Shown here piece after piece: positions 1 through 7,369 of a stretch of 32,337 bases of DNA. The notes below the pieces were generated by a model. That model ran no database searches, was not told where the DNA came from, and was given only the letters and a program-made list of their open reading frames with translations. The translations under genes and the position numbers were made by a program. Position 1 is the first letter of the stretch; every line of letters begins with the position of its first letter. Source of the DNA: an uncultured Eubacteriales bacterium (GTDB lineage: Bacteria > Bacillota > Clostridia > Oscillospirales > Oscillospiraceae). The stretch is taken from contig URPU01000016.1 in NCBI GenBank assembly GCA_900549865.1, positions 1 to 32,337 on the forward strand, in the 5' to 3' direction.

Positions 1-24
1 TTTAGCATAGTTTCACCAAACTGT

Positions 25-765
25 CTACTTTTTATTAGAGAATAGTATGAGATACCTAAATGTACAATTGATGCCGGCGAGGCGCGCCTGCCGGCACAGG
101 TCTTTCGTCTGAAGCTTATACTGTCTGCCGTCCTTGATGAAATGCGTTCCGCACTGGCGGAACTCGAAATCGACACGCTTCCGGACGCATTGTTCACGGA
201 TGTCGAGCACCCAGTCATAATCAAGCGGCCGCGCGTCCTTGTCCGACTCGCCGCCGACGACGACCAGCTCCACGTCGTCCAGATAGGCCGCCATATCAAC
301 AGGGCCGATGAGCGGCTGCGCGGTGATGCACCTGTGCCTGATGGGAAGCGCGCCGAAAACCGGCAGCTTTTTATCCGTGTTCTGCTGGTTCTCTATGGTG
401 CAGCACACGACGACATTATCATATCCGTCCGCCCAATCTGCCGGGATGCACGCCGCGAAGCGCTCTATACGCTTCGTCAGGAAGAGAAAAGTGCAGTCCG
501 CGCGTTCCTTTATCATCCGCCAGCACTCGCCGCGCCACGCGTCGGCCTCCTCAATAAGAAAATCCGTCGAAAAGCCGAGGTATACAAGCCCCGGCTTCAT
601 TTTATAGCCGCCGTTTTTCAGTCTCTCCACCGGCTTATAAAAGTCCTTCGTTTTGACGATGTTCCCTGTATCGACGCCGCGCTTCGCGTCGCCCTTATGG
701 ATATAGCAATGCAGACAGCCCTCGCTGCATCTTCTGCATCCGCGCCACGGATCCCACATCGGCAT
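25..765 (-). CDS. DUF5131 (phage Gp37/Gp68-like) family protein
   Basis: The 246-aa product opens with W4-D-P-W followed by C10, C13, C17 and C20. The C13-x3-C17-x2-C20 spacing and the GC-HCY context are typical of DUF5131 (Gp37/Gp68) proteins. They also recall the radical-SAM cluster motif, but no enzymatic role is established. Later sections such as LTKR and GGES also fit the family. The start is the second in-frame ATG (763-765), because GGGAGG (774-779 region) lies about 7 nt upstream of it; the first ATG, 24 nt further up, has no such site. It is the last gene of the tetR-SAP-DUF5131 unit, 57 nt after the SAP gene. Family members are often found on phages and mobile elements, which suggests an accessory origin. 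The function is unknown. Confidence 0.8.
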   Translation of the reverse strand: MPMWDPWRGCRRCSEGCLHCYIHKGDAKRGVDTGNIVKTKDFYKPVERLKNGGYKMKPGLVYLGFSTDFLIEEADAWRGECWRMIKERADCTFLFLTKRIERFAACIPADWADGYDNVVVCCTIENQQNTDKKLPVFGALPIRHRCITAQPLIGPVDMAAYLDDVELVVVGGESDKDARPLDYDWVLDIREQCVRKRVDFEFRQCGTHFIKDGRQYKLQTKDLCRQARLAGINCTFRYLILFSNKK

Positions 766-822
766 GGCTTCACCCTCCCGGAAATTCAATATAGCTCAGG
801 TTCGTTTCGATTTTTCTGCATT

Positions 823-1425
823 CTAAAATTTTGTCGATTGGGGGGTAGGCTCCTCGCCAAGTGCGGCGAGGTCGGAGCGCTCATAGCGGTTATGCCCGCG
901 CAGGCCTTTTTTGTATTTCCAGCACTTAATAGCGTCATGCAGGGTTTTCCCCCGGTTGTCCGCGAAGAAATCGCGGATGTACGTATTGTACTCAAACTGT
1001 CTGCCTATTTCCGTTTTCCGCGTTTTCTTTTCTTCTAATATGCAGTAGTACGCGTTTACCGCGTCGCCATAGGTCTTCCCGGCGTTGTCTTTGAGCCACC
1101 GCTGGAACGGAACATTGAAGGAAAATCCCCTGCCGGTCTTCTCCGTGAAAAACGCCCTGTGCTTTTCGGAAAATACGATATCCGGCTCTATAACCGTGTC
1201 CTCGTCAATTATTCCAACTCTGGCCGCCGCTTTTTTACGCGGTCTGGCCTTCGGCGCGCTTCCCGTATCCAGAAAGCACGCTATCCTTTCCGTAAGCTCC
1301 GGCTTCCCGCCGGAAACGGGCAGGCCATTATCCCGGCAGAAGCGGATCAGTTCTTCCTTCAAATAGTAATAGCTGCGAAAGGTGTCCGCATCCAGCCCCG
1401 CGCACAGCTCCGGCCGTTCACTCAT
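823..1425 (-). CDS. SAP / DUF6434 domain protein
   Basis: The 200-aa product has an N-terminal SAP-like helix-extension-helix (about residues 15-50: LKEEL..FCRDNGLPVSGGKPEL..RI), a fold that usually binds DNA or RNA. A basic linker (PRKKAAARV) follows. The DUF6434-like domain then has the motif EKHRAFF..KTGRGFSFNVPFQ.W and GKTYGDAVNAY. The start at 1425 is chosen because GGAGGG (1433-1438) is 7 nt upstream; an upstream in-frame ATG at 1449 lacks a site. It overlaps the 3' end of tetR by 8 nt, so translation is probably coupled. The domain order suggests nucleic-acid binding. The function is otherwise unknown. Confidence 0.78.
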   Translation of the reverse strand: MSERPELCAGLDADTFRSYYYLKEELIRFCRDNGLPVSGGKPELTERIACFLDTGSAPKARPRKKAAARVGIIDEDTVIEPDIVFSEKHRAFFTEKTGRGFSFNVPFQRWLKDNAGKTYGDAVNAYYCILEEKKTRKTEIGRQFEYNTYIRDFFADNRGKTLHDAIKCWKYKKGLRGHNRYERSDLAALGEEPTPQSTKF

Positions 1426-2074
1426 CCGCGTGCCCTCCGCCGTCCTCATTCTGTCCGCGCGCCCCGTAAAGCGCGAAATACTGCCGGATGTGGCGCTCTA
1501 TCAGCGCCATGGCCTCGGCCTCACGCTCCGGCTCCCTGTCGCAGAGGTTTATCCACACGGAGACCGGAAAGCACAGCTGCGCCGCCATAGCCTCCGCGTC
1601 GCCGCCGGTCAGGCGGCCCTGCCGGATCAGGAAGCGGACAAGGCCGGTGAAATAGCTCAGCACGTCCGAATAGCTCTGCTTCGTTTGCAGGGCTTTGAGC
1701 TTCGGATTCTGAAACTGCTCGATCGTCAGCATCCGCCGCGCCTTGCTTATCTGCGCATCGTGCAGGATGCAGCGCACATGCGCCAGCATCATCCCCACTG
1801 CCGCGTCGGGCGTCATACCGAGCTTGTCCTTCGTAAACTCCGGATCATCCCAGTCCGCGCGCGCAAAGATGGAATGCGCTTCATACTGCGCCATGGTCGC
1901 CTGTATCAGCGCGTCAAGTATCTCCTGCTTGCTTGTGAAATGGCTGTACAGCGACGCCTTGCGGATGCCAACGGCGTCGGCGATCTGAGAGACAGACGTG
2001 GCCTCATACCCCTGCACCGAGAACAGCTCCAGCGCCGTGTTCAATATTTCCTGTCTGGTTTTGCCCTTTTCCAT
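1418..2074 (-). CDS. TetR/AcrR family transcriptional regulator
   Basis: The 218-aa product has a TetR N-terminal helix-turn-helix at about residues 5-55: ILNTALELFSVQGYEATSV, then IADAVGIRKASLYSHF. This is the classic signature ending in YxHF. The all-helical C-terminal part (about 60-210) would hold the ligand pocket and dimer interface. The ligand is unknown. It is the first gene of a minus-strand operon with the SAP and DUF5131 genes. Its promoter carries a palindrome in the spacer, so autorepression is likely. A GGGAGG lies 11 nt upstream of the ATG. It is divergent from adhE, about 250 nt away, so control of adhE is possible but nothing seen requires it. Confidence 0.93.
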   Translation of the reverse strand: MEKGKTRQEILNTALELFSVQGYEATSVSQIADAVGIRKASLYSHFTSKQEILDALIQATMAQYEAHSIFARADWDDPEFTKDKLGMTPDAAVGMMLAHVRCILHDAQISKARRMLTIEQFQNPKLKALQTKQSYSDVLSYFTGLVRFLIRQGRLTGGDAEAMAAQLCFPVSVWINLCDREPEREAEAMALIERHIRQYFALYGARGQNEDGGGHADE

Positions 2075-2111
2075 GTGTCTGCCAGCCTCCCGCCGAAAAA
2101 ACTACGCCATT

Positions 2112-2140
2112 ATTATAACTACCGAACGGTAGGTTGTCAA
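2112..2140 (-). promoter_or_regulatory. Consensus SigA promoter of the tetR operon
   Basis: On the minus strand, TTGACA (2135-2140) and TATAAT (2112-2117) are separated by exactly 17 nt. Both boxes match the consensus perfectly. The transcript would start about 30 nt upstream of the tetR ATG at 2074. The spacer contains the operator palindrome. Confidence 0.88.
2119..2132. promoter_or_regulatory. TetR-type operator palindrome
   Basis: CTACCG-AA-CGGTAG is a perfect 6-bp inverted repeat around a 2-nt centre. It lies wholly between the -35 and -10 boxes of the tetR promoter. Its core ACCGAACGGT resembles operators of AcrR/TetR regulators. A protein bound here would block polymerase, so it is the expected autorepression site. 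Confidence 0.8.
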
Positions 2141-2200
2141 CAGTCATCGTGAAAATACACACAAAAGCACGAAAATCGACACCTGTTTTGCCGCGATATT

Positions 2201-2232
2201 TAGTTAAATTTTTAGCGTTAAATAGTTGACAA
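2201..2232. promoter_or_regulatory. Candidate tandem Rex sites at the adhE promoter
   Basis: The clostridial Rex consensus is TTGTTAA-N4-TTAACAA. Position 2215-2232 reads GCGTTAA-ATAG-TTGACAA (11 of 14 matches) and overlaps the adhE -35 box. Position 2201-2218 reads TAGTTAA-ATTT-TTAGCGT (10 of 14). The two overlap by 4 nt. A rex gene is present at 11527-12207. Rex control of adhE is well known in Clostridia; its operation here is inferred. Confidence 0.5.
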
Positions 2233-2254
2233 TTTTCTTGCTTTAGTGTATACT
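2226..2254 (+). promoter_or_regulatory. SigA promoter of adhE
   Basis: TTGACA (2226-2231) and TATACT (2249-2254) are separated by 17 nt. The leader of about 60 nt carries a small GCCGG/CCGGC hairpin (2286-2301) just before the ribosome binding site GGAGGT (2314-2319). Confidence 0.85.
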
Positions 2255-2323
2255 CCGTCTTGCAAGTTAAAAAATAAACAAAGTTGCCGGTGCAGACCGG
2301 CGGCGAACTGCACGGAGGTAGAC

Positions 2324-4939
2324 ATGGACAATAAGCGTTATGAAACCGTTGACAGCCTTGACAGTCTCAAGGAGGCTATCGCCCGCGTACGGGCGGCGCA
2401 GGAGACATACGCGACCTTCACCCAGGAGCAGGTCGATAAGATCTTTTTCGCCGCGGCGACGGCGGCCAACATGCAGAAGATACCCCTCGCCCGGCTTGCG
2501 GTCGAGGAGACCGGCATGGGCCTGATGGAAGACAAGGTGATAAAAAACAACTACGCCAGCGAGTATATATACAACGCCTACCGCGACAGCAAGACCTGCG
2601 GCGTTATCGAGCAGGATAAGCAGTACGGCTTCACCAAAATCGCCGAGCCGATCGGCCTCATCTGCGCCATTATCCCGACGACGAACCCCACCTCCACCGC
2701 GATATTCAAATGCCTGCTCGCCCTGAAAACACGCAATGGCATCATAATAAGCCCGCACCACAGGGCGAAGCGCTCCACCATCGCCGCGGCGAAGATAGTG
2801 CTTGAGGCCGCCGTCGAGGCCGGGGCGCCCGAGGGCATCATCGGCTGGATAGACGCGCCCGCGCGCGACATGACAAGGCACCTTATGGAGCAGTCAGACC
2901 TAATCCTTGCGACCGGCGGGCCGAACATGGTCAAGGCGGCGTACTCCTCCGGCACGCCCGCGGTCGGCGTCGGCGCGGGCAACACCCCCGCCGTGATCGA
3001 CGAGAGCGCGGACATCATCCTCGCCGTCAACTCGATAGTGCACTCAAAGGTGTTCGACAACGGCATGATCTGCGCCTCGGAGCAGGCCGTCATCGTGCCG
3101 GACAGCATATATGACGCCGTCAAGGCGGAGTTCATAAAGCGCGGCTGCTGGTTCCTCAGCCCGGAAGAGAAGGAAAAGGTCGGCGGCACCGTTATCGTTG
3201 ACGGCTCTGTCAACGCGGGGATAGTCGGCAAGCCCGCGCCGTATATCGCGGCGCTGGCCGGTGTAGATGTGCCGCAGCACACGAAGATACTCATCGGCGA
3301 GGCGGACGCCATCGACCTTTCGGAGCCCTTTGCACACGAAAAGCTCTCCCCCGTTCTGGGCATGTACCGCGCCAACAGCTTCGACGACGCCGTGGCCAAG
3401 GCAGAGGCGCTAATCGCCCTCGGCGGCAAGGGGCACACCTCCAGCATCTATCTCAACACCGCGACGGCGCAGAAGCGGCTGGACAAATTCGCAGGCCACA
3501 TGAAGACCTGCCGCATCCTTGTAAACACGCCCGCCGCGCAGGGCGGTCTGGGCGACATATACAACTTCATGCTCTCTCCGTCGCTGACGCTCGGCTGCGG
3601 CTCATGGGGCGGCAACGCGGTCAGCGAGAACGTGACGATAAAGCAGCTTATCAATATAAAGACCATCGCCGAGAGGAGAGAGAACATGCTTTGGTTCCGT
3701 GCGCCCGAAAAGGTCTATATAAAGAAGGGCTGTCTGCCCGTCGCGCTTGACGAGCTGCGCACGGTCTACCACAAAAAGCGCGTGTTCATCGTCACCGGGC
3801 ACCACACCTTTACCAGCGGTGCGCTCAAGCCGATAACCGTCAAGCTTGAGGAGATGGGCATAACCTTCAGCACCTTCTTCGGCGTGACGCCCGACCCGAC
3901 GCTTGCCTGTGCGCGCGAGGGCGCGGCTCAGATGCAGGCCTTCCAGCCCGACTGCATCATCGCCGTGGGCGGCGGCTCCGCAATGGACGCAGGAAAGATC
4001 ATGTGGGTGCTGTATGAGCACCCGGAGGCCGACTTTGCCGACATGGCAATGCGCTTCACCGACATACGCAAGCGCATATTCACCTTCCCCCGCATGGGCG
4101 AGAAGGCCAGCTTCATCGCCATCCCCACCACCGCGGGCACGGGCTCGGAGGTCACGCCGTTCGCGGTCATCACAGACGAGCGCAACGGCATAAAGTACCC
4201 GCTCGCCGACTATGAGCTGATGCCGAAGATGGCGATAGTCGATCCCGACCTGCACGTCAGCGCGCCCAAGGGCCTCACCGCATCCTCCGGTATAGACGCC
4301 GTGACCCACGCGCTTGAGGCCTACGCCTCCATGATGGCGACGGACTACACCGACAGCCTTGCCATAGGCGCGCTGCGGATAATCTTTGAATACCTGCCGC
4401 GGGCGTATAAGGACGGGCAGACCGATATGGAAGCGCGCGAGAAGATGGCGAACGCCGCCACGATGGCCGGTATGGCCTTTGCCAACGCCTTCCTCGGCGT
4501 GTGCCACTCCATGGCGCACAAGCTCGGCGCGTTCCACCATGTCCAGCACGGCGTCGCAAACGCGCTGCTCATCGACGAGGTATTGCGCTTCAACGCCGCC
4601 ACGGCGCCCGTGCGCATGGGCACCTTCCCGCAGTACGACCATCCGCACACGCTTGAGCGCTATGCGCAGGTGGCAGACGCCCTGCACCTCGGCGGCAGCA
4701 CACCCGAGGAGAAGCTTGAAAACCTCATCGCCGCGATAGACGGTCTCAAGGCCTCCGTCGGCATCAAGCCCACCATCAGGGATTACATCCCCGACGAGCA
4801 GGAGTTCCTCTCCACTCTTGACGAGATGAGCATCAACGCCTTTGATGACCAGTGCACCGGCGCGAATCCGCGCTATCCCATGGTCAGCGAGATACGCCAG
4901 ATGTACCTCAACGCGTACTACGGCGCGAAGCAGGAATAA
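2324..4939 (+). CDS. adhE: Bifunctional acetaldehyde-CoA / alcohol dehydrogenase
   Basis: This 871-aa, full-length AdhE reduces acetyl-CoA to acetaldehyde and then ethanol, reoxidising two NADH; the family forms filamentous spirosomes. The N-terminal aldehyde dehydrogenase half (about 1-440) has the GVGAGNTP nucleotide-binding turn and the catalytic Cys250 in GMICASEQ. The C-terminal iron-dependent alcohol dehydrogenase half (about 450-871) has GGGSAMDAGK, GTGSEVTPF, and histidine ligands in DAVTHALEAY and CHSMAHKLGAFHH. The start is ATG 2324, 4 nt after GGAGGT; the frame is open further upstream but that stretch lies in the promoter and leader. The gene is monocistronic, with its own promoter and terminator. 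Rex-like sites overlap its -35 box, which suggests induction when NADH is high. Confidence 0.97.
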   Translation: MDNKRYETVDSLDSLKEAIARVRAAQETYATFTQEQVDKIFFAAATAANMQKIPLARLAVEETGMGLMEDKVIKNNYASEYIYNAYRDSKTCGVIEQDKQYGFTKIAEPIGLICAIIPTTNPTSTAIFKCLLALKTRNGIIISPHHRAKRSTIAAAKIVLEAAVEAGAPEGIIGWIDAPARDMTRHLMEQSDLILATGGPNMVKAAYSSGTPAVGVGAGNTPAVIDESADIILAVNSIVHSKVFDNGMICASEQAVIVPDSIYDAVKAEFIKRGCWFLSPEEKEKVGGTVIVDGSVNAGIVGKPAPYIAALAGVDVPQHTKILIGEADAIDLSEPFAHEKLSPVLGMYRANSFDDAVAKAEALIALGGKGHTSSIYLNTATAQKRLDKFAGHMKTCRILVNTPAAQGGLGDIYNFMLSPSLTLGCGSWGGNAVSENVTIKQLINIKTIAERRENMLWFRAPEKVYIKKGCLPVALDELRTVYHKKRVFIVTGHHTFTSGALKPITVKLEEMGITFSTFFGVTPDPTLACAREGAAQMQAFQPDCIIAVGGGSAMDAGKIMWVLYEHPEADFADMAMRFTDIRKRIFTFPRMGEKASFIAIPTTAGTGSEVTPFAVITDERNGIKYPLADYELMPKMAIVDPDLHVSAPKGLTASSGIDAVTHALEAYASMMATDYTDSLAIGALRIIFEYLPRAYKDGQTDMEAREKMANAATMAGMAFANAFLGVCHSMAHKLGAFHHVQHGVANALLIDEVLRFNAATAPVRMGTFPQYDHPHTLERYAQVADALHLGGSTPEEKLENLIAAIDGLKASVGIKPTIRDYIPDEQEFLSTLDEMSINAFDDQCTGANPRYPMVSEIRQMYLNAYYGAKQE

Positions 4940-4954
4940 CTTTCCCTCCTACAG

Positions 4955-4992
4955 CAGCGGAACGGCAAAAAGCGCCGTTCCGCTGTTTTTTT
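4955..4992 (+). terminator. Intrinsic terminator of adhE
   Basis: The stem CAGCGGAACGGC / GCCGTTCCGCTG (4955-4966 and 4974-4985) has a 7-nt loop and is followed by a run of seven T. It begins 15 nt after the adhE stop codon. The 3' tail abuts the stop of the converging permease remnant. Confidence 0.9.
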
Positions 4993-5770
4993 ATTCTTCG
5001 CGTATGGCGGAAAGTATGCCCGTTTTCTTCAATTCGGCCCCGGCATAGGCCGTGAATATTAAGTAGATGACTGTCATCGCGGCAATGAGCGCCGCGAGAA
5101 ACGGCCACGGCAGCTTCAGCGTGATGCAGTGGTTCATCGCGTCCAGCCGGTAACAGGCGGCAAAGCTGACGGCAGCTCCCAGCACGAGCGACACCGCCAG
5201 TGAGCCGCCGAGGTAAACGCCTATCTCCCGGCGCAGCATGGCTGTCAGCTGCTTTCGCGTCGCGCCGGCGGCCTCCAGCAGGCCGAACTCCCGCTTTCTG
5301 TTCTGAAAATCGACCATCAGCAGGTTCATAAGGCTGATGCTGCCGAAGGTGAAGAGTATCCCCGCCGCCATGTACAGCGCCTTTATCGGCGCGCTGTACC
5401 GGTAGCGGATGTTTTTGACCGTCTGCTCTATCGTATCGACCAGTATTTTGCCGTTTTGCGCTGCAAGCTCCTTCACCGCGCCGAGGACCTCGTCAAATTT
5501 GCCGGGCGCGGCGCTGATCGCCAGAACGCCGGTTTGTTCCGTTATGCCCGTCAGTTTCTTTGCCATATCGTAGGTCATCATGAAATACGGACTGCCGGGA
5601 ACGACCGGGCTGCGCGCCATCAGATCTGCCGTGCTGTATACGCCTGTGACGGCCGCGTCTATTGCAAACGTGCTGCCGTCGGGCGCGCGGCCCTGTATTG
5701 ATTTTTCTTTCTGATGTGTGAAGTAGTCTTCGCTTCCGTATGCGACAGTGACAGTCTCATTGCCCGAATA
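4991..5770 (-). pseudogene. ABC transporter FtsX/MacB-type permease, 5'-truncated remnant
   Basis: The fragment encodes the last FtsX domain of a permease. It has an extracellular stretch followed by three membrane helices: LYMAAGILFTFGSISLMNLL, the GGSLAVSLVLGAAVSF region and PFLAALIAAMTVIYLIF. Between the first two sits the family hallmark REFGLLEAAGATRKQL. An ATG at 5620 could start a 209-aa product. However, homologous-looking coding sequence (GNETVTVAYGSEDYF) continues upstream to about 5770 with no start codon, until a TGA at 5813-5815. Complete members are about 400-800 aa and pair with an ATPase, which is absent. The upstream part has been replaced by a terminator and a foreign-looking small gene, so this is most likely a decayed remnant. 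Confidence 0.8.
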
Positions 5771-5802
5771 AAAAAGCCCGATACGGAGTAATCCGTACCG
5801 GG
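5767..5802 (-). terminator. Intrinsic terminator of the small minus-strand gene
   Basis: On the minus strand, CCCGGTACGGA (5792-5802) pairs with TCCGTATCGGG (5777-5787), including one G-U pair, around a 4-nt loop. CTTTTTTATT follows. It lies 18 nt after the stop of the 33-aa gene. It sits inside the still-open frame of the truncated permease, marking the junction. Confidence 0.88.
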
Positions 5803-5819
5803 CGGCGGCGTTTCATATT

Positions 5820-5921
5820 TCACAGCATATTCAACGCTGTGATGTACAGTTTATGAAGCGTTTTTACGTCCATAAGCCGTAGAAGTCTAAGTATTTTCTC
5901 TATTTCTCGTTCCCTTTCCAA
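5820..5921 (-). CDS. 33-aa helical small protein
   Basis: A short frame begins with TTG (5919-5921), 6 nt after a perfect AAGGAGGG (5928-5935), and ends with TGA just before a strong terminator. The peptide is charged and then amphipathic: MEREREIEKILRLL, RLMDVKTLHKLY and ITALNML, predicted to be one or two helices. The strong ribosome binding site, codon-clean frame and dedicated terminator support a real gene. Short helical peptides with an LRLLR..D...L..LY pattern resemble small ORFs I recall from Firmicutes mobile elements; this is a recollection, not a search. The function is unknown. Confidence 0.65.
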   Translation of the reverse strand: MEREREIEKILRLLRLMDVKTLHKLYITALNML

Positions 5922-6042
5922 AACTTTCCCTCCTTAATTATTATTTTCGACAGGTTTCTATTGATTTTGACATTCGGAAATGGTAATATTGGCCATAGAC
6001 ACAGTTTGTTCATAAATGTATGACAGCAAGGAGGTGATATGT

Positions 6043-7083
6043 ATGGAATATATACCGCATTTCCAATACGGGCGCGTAAAAAAGCTTGTTCCGCCACCGC
6101 CAACATCGCTATATGAAGATCGCGGCCTTATAAACGACGCAGAGCGGATTGTATCTGACGGAAAAATGTACGACCTTACAGATGTAAAGTCTATCTACTC
6201 TATCCCCGTCCCTGACTTTGGAAAGATGTGCACGGCCTCTATTGAAAGTCCTGTCTTATATCTTGAATATGTCTTGCGTATGCACGCAAGCTTTTTATGG
6301 AAGCAGGAAAAATATTCTCTTGCTCTCGCTTGTCTCGCAAAATCAACGCAAATAATGTTATATTCTCCAATCGGGCATAGCAGAGAAAGCTATTATAAGA
6401 TCGTCGATTGGCATGAAGAACTCGGAAAGCTGTCTAAAGCCGCTGAATGGGAACGGTGGATAGAAGATAACGTTCCAAAACTTAAAGACACAGTTTTTGA
6501 GCGAGTTATGTCTGACTGCCGTGACCGTAACAACGACCTTGTGTACACGTCATGGGCTGGTAGTCAGAGCGCCGCAACAGCAAAATATCAATGTCGCGTT
6601 TACAGTATTTCCGGGAAAGACAGGCGTTTTCCAGCACTGCCTGATTTTATGAAGCAACCGCAAGATGTTTGTTTTCTTTCCGGCACATTCAGATATTGGG
6701 GCGACAAGGAACTTGACACGCTTCCATATCGTGGGGAAAACGTTAGTGCTGTCTCTGTAAGTTGGCGACCGTTTGTTGATGATAGAACGGAGCAGGACAA
6801 GGCTAATCACGAAAAATGGAAAGACAAAATCATGCAGCCGCTCGTATCTCGGTATAACACGCGCATCTATTATCGGCTAAAAAATTTTCTACCAGAGCTT
6901 TTGCCAAAAAGCCGTGCCGCCTTTAACCGCATAGCTGCGGCAGATGGCGATGAATACGCCGCTTTGATAGATGCTATCAAGCAGGCTGGTATTCCGTTGC
7001 CTGAGAAACCTGTATATGTCGAGCTTGTTGATCCAGAGCCGGACTATAAAGGCGGTCACAGAAAGCCGTTTATTTTATTTTAA
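6043..7083 (+). CDS. Island-encoded protein of unknown function
   Basis: A 346-aa protein starting at ATG 6043, 6 nt after a near-perfect AAGGAGGTG (6028-6036). An earlier in-frame ATG at 6016 has no ribosome binding site. The N-terminal half looks helical (LEYVLRMHASFLWKQEKYSL, then ALACLAKSTQIML), like a TPR-type pair. The C-terminal half contains AKYQCRVYSISGKDRRFPALP. In related Firmicutes proteins that I recall, this motif is preceded by a Cys cluster and followed by a His/Cys pair, suggesting metal binding. Here those positions read SQSAATAKYQ and lack the cysteines, so the site may be lost. The gene is visibly AT-richer than the chromosome and starts the accessory island. No signal peptide or membrane helix is evident. 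Confidence 0.75.
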   Translation: MEYIPHFQYGRVKKLVPPPPTSLYEDRGLINDAERIVSDGKMYDLTDVKSIYSIPVPDFGKMCTASIESPVLYLEYVLRMHASFLWKQEKYSLALACLAKSTQIMLYSPIGHSRESYYKIVDWHEELGKLSKAAEWERWIEDNVPKLKDTVFERVMSDCRDRNNDLVYTSWAGSQSAATAKYQCRVYSISGKDRRFPALPDFMKQPQDVCFLSGTFRYWGDKELDTLPYRGENVSAVSVSWRPFVDDRTEQDKANHEKWKDKIMQPLVSRYNTRIYYRLKNFLPELLPKSRAAFNRIAAADGDEYAALIDAIKQAGIPLPEKPVYVELVDPEPDYKGGHRKPFILF

Positions 7084-7107
7084 TAACAAATGAAAAGGGG
7101 TAATGTC

Positions 7108-7194
7108 ATGGTAAAAAGACTGTTGACGTGTCTGCTTGCATTTTCTCTAATAAATGGGAAACTGCCGCGAGCGCAACTGCCGCTATTGATTTGA
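7108..7194 (+). pseudogene. Short secreted-peptide remnant
   Basis: A 28-aa frame begins with an ATG after AAAAGGGG. It opens with MVKRLLTCLLAFSLI, a lipoprotein/secretion-signal-like N-terminus, then stops at TGA after a short unconvincing tail. It looks like the 5' end of a truncated exported-protein gene, or a very small exported peptide. It lies 24 nt after the unknown protein gene. Confidence 0.35.
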
Positions 7195-7369
7195 CTTAAT
7201 GCAAGTGCCCCGGCATTGGCGGCAACCTCTGCCGGGGCTGTAACAGATACCTTGTAAACCGACTATCTGCTACGCTTTTATAGTAGCAGACCCAGCGCAA
7301 AATATCTATACGGCTAAGTCGTTAAAACAGCTCTATATTTTGTAAAAAAATTTCGAGGAGATGTAAAAA
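7195..7369. other. Non-coding interval with two inverted repeats
   Basis: There is no convincing gene between the peptide remnant and the HTH gene. Two stem-loops are visible: CCCCGGCA/TGCCGGGG (7208-7215 and 7230-7237) and TCTGCTAC/GTAGCAGA (7266-7273 and 7283-7290). Neither has an immediate T-run, so they are not typical terminators. They may be operators or recombination-associated structures for the following HTH and integrase genes. Confidence 0.5.

Noticed and set aside
3602..4687. Long open frame (361 codons) antisense to adhE
   Set aside because: It is a shadow of GC-rich adhE codons: no ribosome binding site, low-complexity Arg/His-rich product, and adhE is certain.
5900..6106. 68-codon minus-strand frame with an ATG overlapping the 33-aa gene
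   Set aside because: It lacks a ribosome binding site and runs through the promoter region of the divergent gene; the 33-aa frame has a perfect site and terminator.
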